NCBI RefSeq assembly: GCF_900239185.1
Contig: NZ_OENA01000013.1
Coordinates: 1 to 64,000, forward strand
Reading direction: 5' to 3'
Length of the DNA: 64,000 nt
Origin: Tenacibaculum finnmarkense
GTDB taxonomy: Bacteria > Bacteroidota > Bacteroidia > Flavobacteriales > Flavobacteriaceae
The position numbers and the translations under genes were made by a program. Every line of letters begins with the position of its first letter. Positions within the stretch are counted from its first letter, which is position 1. Below are positions 37,486 to 45,622 of this stretch, piece after piece. The notes below the pieces were generated by a model that was not told where the DNA came from, ran no database searches, and saw nothing but the letters and a program-made list of their open reading frames with translations.

Positions 37486-37525
37486 TATATTACCTAAATG
37501 CCGTATTAGAAATAGCATCGAATCT

Positions 37526-37602
37526 GTCAATCTGAATTTATTTCAGATTCACATCCTGATTTGCCACAATTATGCGATGCTGAACTAAATTCAGCATGAC
37601 GG
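37526..37602. repeat. Dispersed inverted repeat, family 2, copy 1
   Basis: Bounded by GTCA and TGAC, with two internal hairpins: TCTGAA/TTCAGA at 37531-37547 and ATGCTGAA/TTCAGCAT at 37577-37597, linked by CATCCTGATTTGCC. A decayed relative is at 60354-60436. It sits between rfbC and rfbB. Confidence 0.75.
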
Positions 37603-37671
37603 CAGGTATATCAAAGTTAAATTGATATAAGAATCGTAAATTTGAAATATATTTTATAAACAATTTTTTTA

Positions 37672-38691
37672 ATGAAAAATATTTTAATCACAGGCGGTGC
37701 AGGATTTATTGGTTCACATGTTGTTCGATTATTTTCGAATAAATACCCAACATATCAAATTATTAATTTAGATGCTTTAACCTACGCAGGAAATCTAGAT
37801 AATTTAAAAGATGTAGAAAACAATTCAAACTACACTTTTATAAAAGGAGATATTTGTGATGAAGTTTTAGTCAAAAATATTTTTAAAGATTATAAAATAG
37901 ATTCGGTTATTCATTTGGCGGCAGAATCGCATGTTGACCGTTCTATTTCTGACCCTTTTTCGTTTGTGAAAACCAATGTTTTTGGAACATTAAACCTATT
38001 AGAAAACGCTAAAAATAGCTGGAAAGATAATTTAGAAGGCAAATTATTTTATCATATTTCTACCGATGAAGTGTATGGAAGTTTAGCCAAAACAGGTCTT
38101 TTTACTGAAAAAACGGCATACGATCCGCACTCGCCTTATTCGGCATCAAAAGCATCTTCTGACCATTTTGTAAGAGCTTTTCATGATACTTACGGCTTAC
38201 CGATTGTAATTTCAAACTGCTCTAATAATTACGGAGCAAATCAGTTTCCCGAAAAATTAATTCCATTATTTATTGATAATATCTGTAATAATAAACCCTT
38301 GCCAGTCTATGGAAAAGGCGAAAATATTAGAGATTGGCTTTATGTAGAAGATCATGCAATGGCAATTGATGTAATTTTTCATCAAGGAAAAATAGGTGAA
38401 ACCTATAATATTGGTGGCGATAATCAGTGGAAAAATATAGATTTAATTAAACTTTTAATAAAAGAAACAGATGCTTTATTAGGTCGAAAACAAGGAGCAT
38501 CCGAAGCATTGATAACGCATATAACCGATAGAGCAGGGCATGATTATCGCTATGCAATTGATGCTTCAAAACTTAAAAATGAGTTGGGTTGGCAGCCATC
38601 TTTGCAGTTTGAGCAAGGCATCAAAAAAACAATTATTTGGTATTTAGAAAATCAAGAATGGTTAAAGAATATCGCTAAAAAGAAGCCGTAA
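37672..38691 (+). CDS. rfbB: dTDP-glucose 4,6-dehydratase
   Basis: Converts dTDP-glucose to dTDP-4-keto-6-deoxyglucose. The 339-aa SDR protein begins ILITGGAGFIGSHVVRLF, then NLDALTYAGNLDNL (the RmlB-specific LTYAGN), HLAAESHVDRSISDP, HISTDEVYGSL with the catalytic Thr-Asp-Glu, the YSASKASSDHFV motif, NCSNNYGANQFPEKLIPLF and GKGENIRDWLYVEDH. It is placed after rfbA and rfbC but separated by 186 nt containing a dispersed repeat. It ends the polysaccharide locus. Confidence 0.95.
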   Translation: MKNILITGGAGFIGSHVVRLFSNKYPTYQIINLDALTYAGNLDNLKDVENNSNYTFIKGDICDEVLVKNIFKDYKIDSVIHLAAESHVDRSISDPFSFVKTNVFGTLNLLENAKNSWKDNLEGKLFYHISTDEVYGSLAKTGLFTEKTAYDPHSPYSASKASSDHFVRAFHDTYGLPIVISNCSNNYGANQFPEKLIPLFIDNICNNKPLPVYGKGENIRDWLYVEDHAMAIDVIFHQGKIGETYNIGGDNQWKNIDLIKLLIKETDALLGRKQGASEALITHITDRAGHDYRYAIDASKLKNELGWQPSLQFEQGIKKTIIWYLENQEWLKNIAKKKP

Positions 38692-38700
38692 TTTTTTTTG

Positions 38701-38806
38701 GAGCTATTTCCCGCTTTCCGCACTCGCTTTTTTTGTTTTTTTGAAGGAAAAAAACAAAAAAGAGCTCAAACAATTGCTTCAATCGGGGCTAGGGGTTTTT
38801 GCTATA
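38701..38806 (+). repeat. Dispersed palindromic repeat, family 1, copy B
   Basis: Contains the shared CCCGCTTTCCGCACTCGCT block, a long central stem (CTTTTTTTGTTTTTTT and its near complement around GAAG), then GAGCTCAAACAA and TTCAATCGGGGCTAGG. The nearest relative is 63554-63645; the copy at 4590-4677 has different outer arms. It lies between the convergent rfbB and LysM genes. Confidence 0.85.
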
Positions 38807-38827
38807 TTTTGAAAACTCAAAACGATA

Positions 38828-38860
38828 AAAAAAGCACCCGTTTAAAACAGGTGCTTTTTT
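38828..38860. terminator. Bidirectional terminator between rfbB and the LysM lipoprotein
   Basis: AAAAAAGCACC and GGTGCTTTTTT form an 11-bp stem around an 11-nt loop. It can serve both convergent genes. Confidence 0.85.
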
Positions 38861-38896
38861 AGGTATTTATAGTGTTAAAACTTTATTGTTTTAGTA

Positions 38897-40759
38897 TTAT
38901 TTCAGCCTTTTTAAACTTAAATCTTTATTGTATTTTATAATGAATAACCCTTTATTGCTGGTGCTTCCAAACATTTTCTTAGTATAATCAAATTTGTTTT
39001 CTAAACGAAGTGAAACACCTTCTTTAAAAGTATCGGTTAAGGCTTTTCCTGAAGCTAAACGCATTAAAATATCATAGGTTATATCAAAACCTTTAATGGC
39101 ATAATCCGAAGGGATGGTATTGTTTTTTTGGTAATATTTTTTATTAAAAACGTTAACCTCTTTCGAAGCGTCATCAGTAAAAGAATCAGATACGTAGGTA
39201 AAATGAACACTCGCTAATTTGTTGTTTTCTATTTTATTGTATGATTTATGTTTTTCTACGGCAAAAACCTGTAGGTTTATTTTGTCAGGAATACCAATCA
39301 TACTGTTTAAAACATCGGCTATAGCAACATTATCATCAGAAGTTATAAGTACCCAATTGTCTTTTTTGGCGCTCATTTTACTGGTAAATAATGTTTTTTT
39401 AATATAGCCTTTCTTAGGTTTTAAAACATGGATGTTTTGAATAGAATCGTGGCTTTTTAATTGGGCTACAATTTTATTTATTTTGCTGTTTGAAGCTGTT
39501 TTTCCATCGCCAACTATAAAAATTTGCTGTCCGTTATAGGTTTCTTTTAAATAAGAAATTAAATAATCGGTATAGTTATTTTTATCGGGTGCTGTTTTAA
39601 TTAGTTTTTTTGCTGAAAATTTATGCTGACTCTTAGAAAAGTGAGGAAACATAACAGGAGCATTAATTTTATTAGCAACAATTTCTGCTTTATCAGCATA
39701 AAAAGGACCAATAACAACATCAGTGTCTTTTAATTTATCTTTAGCTAATATTGAAGTAATATTTTTACCTCTATTTCCAGTATCAAAAAGATTTACATGT
39801 ACATTAATACCTTGTTTTTTTATTGAATCGACAGCCATTTCTAAACCTAAATAAAATTCAGTAACCATATTGGCTAATTTAGCTGAACTGTTTTTTTCTT
39901 TACTAAAAATATCAGTAGCCGTAGTGTTGCTATAATCTTTCGCTTTAAAAGGAAGTAAAATAGCTAAATTAATAGCAATGTCATTTTCAATATAATCTTT
40001 GTAAAAAGTGTAATTATCGCTTGAATTTACCTCCTCAATTGGTTTTATTTTTAATAACTGCCCAACGGTTAATTCGTTGTTTGCTATTTCGGCATATTCA
40101 GGGTTTAGTTGAATTAAATTTTGCTTAGAAATATTATAAAAATGGGTTAAGCTGTACACAGTTTCTTTACTTTTTACGGTATGTGTTAAAAAGTTTTTAA
40201 GAACAGTTTCTTTATCAACAGCAATTGTTTTAGCGATTGCTTTAACTTTTAAAACTTGCCCAACACTTAAAATATTTTTTTGAATACCAGGGTGTTTTGG
40301 GTTCCATTTTATTAAATCATCTTTAGAAATACCGTATTTTTTAGTAATTCGATACACTGTTTCTTGCGCATTAACTGTATGTGTTTTGTATTCATATACG
40401 GTTTGTTTAAAAACAGTTTCACCTGGAGTGGTAGGTGTGTTTTGAGTATCGGTTTTTACAGGGGTATCTGAATTTTCGGTTTCAGTACTACTTGTAACAA
40501 CTTCTTTAGTACTATTAGACGAAGAAGTTCCTTTTTTTATTTCAATATTAGGAATAATAATAACCGTATTGGCACTCGGACGTCTATCAACATGAGGATT
40601 TAAACGTAATAAATCCCTGGTTTTCATATCCAATCGCTTGGCAATTTGGCGCATTGTTTCACCCTGTTGAACCTTATAAGATACATACCTTTTTTGTTGA
40701 CCGCAAGAAACGGCAAAGGTTAAAATGCAAATTAAAAGTAAAAATTGTAACTTCTTCAT
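38897..40759 (-). CDS. Lipoprotein with three LysM domains and a periplasmic-binding-protein-like domain
   Basis: A 620-aa envelope protein. A signal sequence ends in a lipobox (LTFAVSCG, Cys about residue 19). Three LysM peptidoglycan-binding domains follow: near residues 27-70 (YKVQQGETMRQIAKRLDM), 125-172 (HTVNAQETVYRITKKYGI) and 191-238 (HTVKSKETVYSLTHFYNI). A Ser/Thr/Pro-rich linker lies between the first two. From about residue 260 the protein resembles a type-1 periplasmic binding fold (INLAILLPFKAKDY, VIGPFYADKAEIVANKINAP, PSDYAIKGFDITYDILMRL). The architecture is common next to guaA in Flavobacteriaceae (recollection). Its ligand is unknown; anchoring to peptidoglycan is inferred from the LysM modules. 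It is 25 nt downstream of guaA. Confidence 0.85.
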   Translation of the reverse strand: MKKLQFLLLICILTFAVSCGQQKRYVSYKVQQGETMRQIAKRLDMKTRDLLRLNPHVDRRPSANTVIIIPNIEIKKGTSSSNSTKEVVTSSTETENSDTPVKTDTQNTPTTPGETVFKQTVYEYKTHTVNAQETVYRITKKYGISKDDLIKWNPKHPGIQKNILSVGQVLKVKAIAKTIAVDKETVLKNFLTHTVKSKETVYSLTHFYNISKQNLIQLNPEYAEIANNELTVGQLLKIKPIEEVNSSDNYTFYKDYIENDIAINLAILLPFKAKDYSNTTATDIFSKEKNSSAKLANMVTEFYLGLEMAVDSIKKQGINVHVNLFDTGNRGKNITSILAKDKLKDTDVVIGPFYADKAEIVANKINAPVMFPHFSKSQHKFSAKKLIKTAPDKNNYTDYLISYLKETYNGQQIFIVGDGKTASNSKINKIVAQLKSHDSIQNIHVLKPKKGYIKKTLFTSKMSAKKDNWVLITSDDNVAIADVLNSMIGIPDKINLQVFAVEKHKSYNKIENNKLASVHFTYVSDSFTDDASKEVNVFNKKYYQKNNTIPSDYAIKGFDITYDILMRLASGKALTDTFKEGVSLRLENKFDYTKKMFGSTSNKGLFIIKYNKDLSLKRLK

Positions 40760-40784
40760 CTAGTAGCTTTTTAGTGTAAGGAAT

Positions 40785-42320
40785 TTATTCCCATTCAATT
40801 GTAGCGGGTGGCTTAGAGCTTATGTCATAAACAACTCTGTTAACACCTTTTACATTATTTATTATTTTGTTTGATATTTTTTGTAAAAACTCATACGGTA
40901 AATTTACCCAATCAGCAGTCATACCATCGGTGCTTTCAACAGCACGTAAAGCAACTACTTTTTCATAAGTTCTTTCATCACCCATAACTCCAACAGAGTT
41001 TACTGGTAATAAAATTGCGCCAGCTTGCCATACTTTATCGTATAAACCATCTTCTCTTAAACCGTTGATAAAAACAGCATCTACTTCTTGTAAAATACGT
41101 ACTTTTTCTTGGGTAATATCGCCTAAAATACGAATAGCCAATCCAGGACCAGGAAAAGGATGACGCCCTAATAAGTCTTTATCAATTCCCATTGAAGCTC
41201 CTACACGACGAACTTCATCTTTAAATATCATTCGTAAAGGCTCTACTATTTTTAACTTCATAAAGTCAGGTAAACCACCTACATTATGATGACTTTTAAT
41301 AGTTGCCGATGGTCCTCCGTTTACAGAAACCGATTCAATTACATCAGGATAAATAGTTCCTTGAGCTAGCCATTTAGCGTTTTCAATCTGATTTGCTTCA
41401 GCATCAAAAACATCGATAAAAGCTTTACCGATAGCCTTACGTTTTTCTTCAGGATCGCTTAATCCTTCAAGTTCTTTCATAAAACGTGCCGAAGCATCAA
41501 CACCTTTTACATTTAAGCCCATACCTTCGTATTGTTTTAATACATCGGTATATTCATTTTTACGTAACAAACCATTGTTAACAAAAATACAGTGTAAGTT
41601 TGCGCCAATTGCTTTGTGTAATAATACAGCTGCTACGGTAGAATCTACTCCTCCCGATAAGCCTAAAACTACTTTGTCGTTTCCTACTGTTGCTTTAATA
41701 TTGGCTACTGTTTCATCTACAAATGAGTCAGGAGTCCAGGTTTGAGCTACATCAGCAATATCAACTAAAAAGTTTTGTAATAATTGTTTTCCATCGGTAG
41801 AATGATATACTTCTGGGTGAAATTGAATCGCGTATGTTGATTCTCCTTCAATTTTATAAGCAGCATTTTCAACATCGTTGGTGCTTGCTAATAAAGTTCC
41901 GTTTGTTGGTAAATTTTTAATAGTATCTGAATGACTCATCCAAACTTGACTTCCTATTGAAATTCCTTTAAGGAACGCTTCTCCTTCTTTTACAAAAGAT
42001 AAATTCGCTCTACCATATTCTCTGGTATTTGAAGGCGCTACTAATCCACCAGAAAAGTGGGCTAAGTATTGCGCTCCATAACAAACAGCTAATACAGGTT
42101 TTTTACCTCTAATTTCTGTTAAATCTGGATGTAAAACCGCTTCTGAACGAACAGAGTTTGGGCTACCAGATAAAATTACGGCTTTAAAGTCGTTTAAATT
42201 TGTTGGAATTTTGTTATACGGATGAATTTCACAGTAAATGTTCAATTCTCTCACTCGGCGGGCAATAAGTTGTGTGTATTGCGATCCGAAATCTAAAATA
42301 AGTACGTTGTGTTGTTGCAT
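40785..42320 (-). CDS. guaA: GMP synthase (glutamine-hydrolysing)
   Basis: Amidates XMP to GMP. I use ATG 42320 (511 aa, [17 protein letters not shown]) rather than the TTG two codons earlier. Residues 7-190 are the class-I glutamine amidotransferase with the nucleophile in [15 protein letters not shown] and the His/Glu in [11 protein letters not shown]. The ATP-pyrophosphatase domain follows with the P-loop [21 protein letters not shown] (as [10 protein letters not shown]). The C-terminal dimerisation domain has [16 protein letters not shown] and ends [17 protein letters not shown], the standard terminus. A -7 element lies so close upstream that the message may be leaderless. Confidence 0.96.
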   Translation of the reverse strand: MQQHNVLILDFGSQYTQLIARRVRELNIYCEIHPYNKIPTNLNDFKAVILSGSPNSVRSEAVLHPDLTEIRGKKPVLAVCYGAQYLAHFSGGLVAPSNTREYGRANLSFVKEGEAFLKGISIGSQVWMSHSDTIKNLPTNGTLLASTNDVENAAYKIEGESTYAIQFHPEVYHSTDGKQLLQNFLVDIADVAQTWTPDSFVDETVANIKATVGNDKVVLGLSGGVDSTVAAVLLHKAIGANLHCIFVNNGLLRKNEYTDVLKQYEGMGLNVKGVDASARFMKELEGLSDPEEKRKAIGKAFIDVFDAEANQIENAKWLAQGTIYPDVIESVSVNGGPSATIKSHHNVGGLPDFMKLKIVEPLRMIFKDEVRRVGASMGIDKDLLGRHPFPGPGLAIRILGDITQEKVRILQEVDAVFINGLREDGLYDKVWQAGAILLPVNSVGVMGDERTYEKVVALRAVESTDGMTADWVNLPYEFLQKISNKIINNVKGVNRVVYDISSKPPATIEWE

Positions 42321-42323
42321 GCG

Positions 42324-42331
42324 CAAAAATA
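42324..42331 (-). promoter_or_regulatory. Candidate -7 element abutting the guaA start
   Basis: On the minus strand this reads TATTTTTG, matching TAnnTTTG, and ends 3 nt before the ATG at 42320. If used, transcription would begin at or within the start codon. It may be a chance match in AT-rich sequence. Confidence 0.3.
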
Positions 42332-42393
42332 GTACTTAGATTTCAGATTTTAAGTATTTGATTTTAGATTTTTTAAACTTTTTTCAAGGTTTT

Positions 42394-43467
42394 TTAATAG
42401 CGATACACAATAGCGTTTATATTCATTCCTGATCCTACGGATGCAAGCATAATTACATCACCTTTTTTTACTTGCTGATGTTCGATATTTCCTTTTAAAA
42501 CCAAGTCTAATAGTGTTGGTACGGTTGCCACAGAGCTATTTCCTAAGGTACGAATACTCATTGGCATTATTTCTTTAGGCACAGGTTTCTTATAAAGGCG
42601 ATAAAAACGCTTGATAATTGCTTCGTCCATTTTTTCGTTAGCCTGATGGATAAATATTTTTTTAACCTGGTCAATTTCAACATCACTTTTATCTAAAGCT
42701 GTTTTCATGGCTTTTGGCACATTATTAAGTGCGAATTCATAAATTTTACGCCCGTGCATTTTTATGTAACGGGTATTTTCTTCAGAATTATTTGATTTTT
42801 GATTAAAAGATTTTCCAAAAAATAAAAAATAGGCTTCTTCTTTGGTGAATGTTTGGGTGGCGTGGCTTAAAATTCCGCTACTAGAATTTTCTTTCTCTTC
42901 TAAAATACATGCTCCAGCACCATCACTATAAATCATAGAATCTCTGTCGTAAGCATCAATAACTCTTGACAATGTTTCACTTCCAATAACCAAACATTTC
43001 TTGGCAATTCCTGCGTTAATAAAGGCTTGTGCCTGAATAACACCTTGCACCCATCCGGGGCATCCGAATAAAAGATCGTAGGCAACACAGTTTGGGTTTT
43101 CTATTTTTAGTAAGTGTTTTACACGGCTTGCCAAACTAGGCAACATATCACTTTGGATAGCATCTTTTTTTACATCACCAAAATTATGTGCAAAAATGAT
43201 ATAATCTAAACTTTCAGGGTTAATATTGGCATCTTCAATGGCTTTTTTAGCCGCTAAATACCCTAAATCAGATGATTGGTAATCATCATTGGCATACCGA
43301 CGCTCTTCAATACCTGTTATTGATTTGAATTTTTCAATAATGATGTCGTTCGGGCTGCTAAAAGAAGTTCCATCAGCATTTAAAAAAGAATTTTCTAAAA
43401 ATTGATTGTTTTCTTTTTTTATAACAGGGATATATGAACCTGTTCCTGTGATTACTGCTGATGTCAT
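42394..43467 (-). CDS. FabH-like 3-oxoacyl-ACP synthase III family protein
   Basis: A condensing enzyme of the thiolase fold. I begin at ATG 43467 (357 aa, MTSAVITGTGSYIPVIKK), because the longer frame adds 42 residues with no family resemblance. The Cys-His-Asn triad is visible: Cys in DLLFGCPGWVQGVIQAQAF, His in KKIFIHQANEKMDEAI, Asn in RTLGNSSVATVPTLLDL. FabH starts fatty-acid synthesis from acetyl-CoA and malonyl-ACP, but this N-terminal insert (NNQFLENSFLNADGTSFSSP) and the RYANDDYQSSDLG segment place it with the FabH-like group that also includes enzymes of secondary lipids. Whether it is the main FabH is undecided. It lies between guaA and cdd on the same strand. Confidence 0.85.
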   Translation of the reverse strand: MTSAVITGTGSYIPVIKKENNQFLENSFLNADGTSFSSPNDIIIEKFKSITGIEERRYANDDYQSSDLGYLAAKKAIEDANINPESLDYIIFAHNFGDVKKDAIQSDMLPSLASRVKHLLKIENPNCVAYDLLFGCPGWVQGVIQAQAFINAGIAKKCLVIGSETLSRVIDAYDRDSMIYSDGAGACILEEKENSSSGILSHATQTFTKEEAYFLFFGKSFNQKSNNSEENTRYIKMHGRKIYEFALNNVPKAMKTALDKSDVEIDQVKKIFIHQANEKMDEAIIKRFYRLYKKPVPKEIMPMSIRTLGNSSVATVPTLLDLVLKGNIEHQQVKKGDVIMLASVGSGMNINAIVYRY

Positions 43468-43650
43468 CTTAATTATTTTGGTTATTTTTCTGTGAAATTT
43501 TGTAAAAACATACAAGTAAAGCATTTTAAATTTAAAAAACACTTTAATTACTTTTCTATTTATTATAATTGTGTTTTTGTTATAAAATAGCACTTTAATT
43601 GCTGATTTTATAATAAAAACAGCAATTTTTTATGTTTGTAGTTTTATTAT

Positions 43651-44133
43651 TTATAGGTATTCACTATCGAAAGAAAAAGGAAGCAAAGAAAGTAGTGAGG
43701 TTGTTTTTATAATTTTTCCAACTTCCCCCATAAATAAGACTTCCATCGGTTCTTTTTGATTAATTTCATATTCCGATAAGGTTTGCCTACAAGCACCACA
43801 AGGACCTATAGGTTTGTCTACTGTCATGTTTTGAGAAGCGGCAGTAATGGCAAGTTTTTTAATTTTTATCCCAGGAAATTCAGAGCCTACACGCCAAACA
43901 CCAACTCTTTCAGCACACATTCCTGAAGGATATGCTGCACTTTCTTGGTTATTTCCTAAAATAATTTCACCGTTTTCTAGTAAAAACGCGGCACCAACGT
44001 TAAATTTAGAATAAGGCGCATAAGCTTTGGCTCTTGCTTCTATAGCTTTATTCATTAATAAGGTATCTTCTGCTGTTAATTCTGTTGTGTTTTCAAAAAC
44101 GGTAACAGTTGTTTTTAAGTCTATTTTTTCCAT
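43651..44133 (-). CDS. cdd: Cytidine deaminase
   Basis: Hydrolyses cytidine and deoxycytidine to uridine and deoxyuridine in nucleoside salvage. The 160-aa protein has the zinc-site motifs CAERVGVW (in SAAYPSGMCAERVG, ligand Cys and catalytic Glu) and PCGACRQTLSEY (two ligand Cys), and the substrate-binding NVGAAFLLENGEIILGNNQE. The N-terminal extension of about 25 residues is usual for Bacteroidetes members. In other flavobacteria cdd also lies beside porV (recollection), and it does so here, although separated from it by a terminator. Confidence 0.93.
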   Translation of the reverse strand: MEKIDLKTTVTVFENTTELTAEDTLLMNKAIEARAKAYAPYSKFNVGAAFLLENGEIILGNNQESAAYPSGMCAERVGVWRVGSEFPGIKIKKLAITAASQNMTVDKPIGPCGACRQTLSEYEINQKEPMEVLFMGEVGKIIKTTSLLSLLPFSFDSEYL

Positions 44134-44151
44134 AAAAAAATTATATTAGTC

Positions 44152-44178
44152 AAAAAAGCAGTCTAAACGACTGCTTTT
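44152..44178 (-). terminator. Terminator after porV
   Basis: AAAAGCAGTC and GACTGCTTTT form a 10-bp stem with a 5-nt loop. On the minus strand the U run comes from the A tract at 44152-44157. It separates porV from cdd. Confidence 0.8.
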
Positions 44179-44217
44179 ATAGTATTTGATACGAAGCTAT
44201 TTAAGTAAAACTGAAAT

Positions 44218-45306
44218 TTAATAATCGTCGTAAATTTCTCCTAAATCAAATGATAAAGAAAAACGTAAGGTATTTTCTAAAGGGTTATTAACCGATGAGG
44301 TGTTTACTAAATAAGACAAATCTAAGGTAAAGGCTTTGGCAGTAAAACCTGTTCCTAAACTTAAAAATTGTCGTTGTCCTTTTTCTTTGCTTTCATGAAA
44401 GTAACCAGCCCTAAGAGCAAAGGCATTATTGTATATATATTCAGTTCCTAGTGCCCAGGTAGTTTCTTGAAGTTCTTCACTAAAATCTCTATCGCCTAAA
44501 GAAGTAAACATTCCTTCTATCCAACCTCTGCTTGATGCTGCGCTGCTTGAAGGAACTAATAATTTGGCAAATTCTAAATTTAAACCAACTGTGTTTTCAC
44601 TATTTAAGATGAAATCAAAACCTCCTCCAAACTTAGCATTTGTAGGAATAAAATATTCTTCACCAGGAGTATAGGCAACCTTAGGACCAATATTTGCAAT
44701 GTTAAAACCTAAACGGTAGCGTCCATTAAAGTTTCCAAAATTTCTTTCTTCAGATTGATAAAAACCAGAAATATCTACAGCAAAAGCACTAACAGCACCT
44801 GTGTTATTGTCATTAACATCTAAGTTTGAATTGATGTATTTTAAGCCAACTCCCATTGAAAAGTTTTCACTTAATTTCATTGAATAAATTCCTGTAATTG
44901 AAAATTCATTCGGGTTTTTGTAGCCTAAGTCACGGATTCCTCCACCTACTTTTACTTCATTAAGATCTATTTGACCAAGAGAGAAGTATTTAAGATCTAC
45001 TCCAAAAGCGGAATTTTCTTGAAATCTATTCACATAAGAAATATTTCCTACAAAAATATCATCGGTTAAATTTCGAAGCCAAGGCGTATAGTTTAAACCA
45101 ATATTGATTTTATTTTTATTAAAAGCTGTTTTGGCGGGGTTGTGAAAAATAGAAAAAGCATCTGCTGATGTTGCTACTCCTACGTCTCCCATACCGCCTG
45201 CACGTGCATCAGATGAAATTAATAAAAAGGGGGTTGCTGTTGTAATTTGCGCTTTTACTTGAGGGGCAAAAAAAGCAAGGAACAAAAAAAATGATAATTT
45301 TTTCAT
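44218..45306 (-). CDS. porV: Type IX secretion outer-membrane protein PorV
   Basis: An outer-membrane beta-barrel (FadL-like fold) of 362 aa that shuttles T9SS cargo from the translocon to the PorU sortase (established role). A signal peptide (MKKLSFFLFLAFFAPQVKAQ) is followed by the diagnostic TPFLLISSDARAGGMGDVGVATSADAFSIFHNPAK (in two parts: LLISSDARAGGMGDVG and ADAFSIFHNPAK), then alternating beta-strand sequence, GVGLKYINSNL, and a final strand ending in FSLSFDLG. The porU gene usually found beside it in Flavobacterium is absent; the divergent neighbour, 316 nt away, is gldJ. A -7 element (TATATTTG) lies just upstream and a terminator downstream, so it is a monocistronic unit. Confidence 0.92.
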   Translation of the reverse strand: MKKLSFFLFLAFFAPQVKAQITTATPFLLISSDARAGGMGDVGVATSADAFSIFHNPAKTAFNKNKINIGLNYTPWLRNLTDDIFVGNISYVNRFQENSAFGVDLKYFSLGQIDLNEVKVGGGIRDLGYKNPNEFSITGIYSMKLSENFSMGVGLKYINSNLDVNDNNTGAVSAFAVDISGFYQSEERNFGNFNGRYRLGFNIANIGPKVAYTPGEEYFIPTNAKFGGGFDFILNSENTVGLNLEFAKLLVPSSSAASSRGWIEGMFTSLGDRDFSEELQETTWALGTEYIYNNAFALRAGYFHESKEKGQRQFLSLGTGFTAKAFTLDLSYLVNTSSVNNPLENTLRFSLSFDLGEIYDDY

Positions 45307-45622
45307 GTAAGGGTTTGGTTATTAAATTCAACAAATATAGAATATATTTATGAAAAGTTAAATTTGTTTTTTAACATTAAATCAAACGCTAGAAAAAAGT
45401 ATCTAGTATATAAAGGACATGTATTTATTTTTTTTGTAATAAAATAGGTTGTTTTTAGATGAAAAATTGACGATTAATAGCAGCTATTTAATACTAAATA
45501 TAAAAAACGATCGTTTACACTCTATAAGAGTAAGGCTGTTTATGTTTCAATTTATAAATAAATTAGTTGTTAGGAATTAGAAATATTGTAAATTGCGCCA
45601 GCCTTAAAATAGTTAAAAACAC
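45307..45622. other. Divergent porV-gldJ intergenic region
   Basis: A 316-nt AT-rich spacer without a coding frame worth calling. It holds the porV -7 element at 45332-45339 (minus). On the gldJ side I find only a partial match (TAAATTG followed by CGCC near 45590), so the gldJ promoter is not identified. Confidence 0.5.
45332..45339 (-). promoter_or_regulatory. Candidate -7 element for porV
   Basis: Reads TATATTTG on the minus strand, 25 nt before the porV ATG. No TTG is present at the expected -33 distance. Confidence 0.55.

Noticed and set aside
43468..43593. 42-codon N-terminal extension of the FabH-like gene
   Set aside because: The extension is Lys/Phe/Ile-rich without family resemblance, and MTSAVITGTGSYIP is a normal start for this fold.
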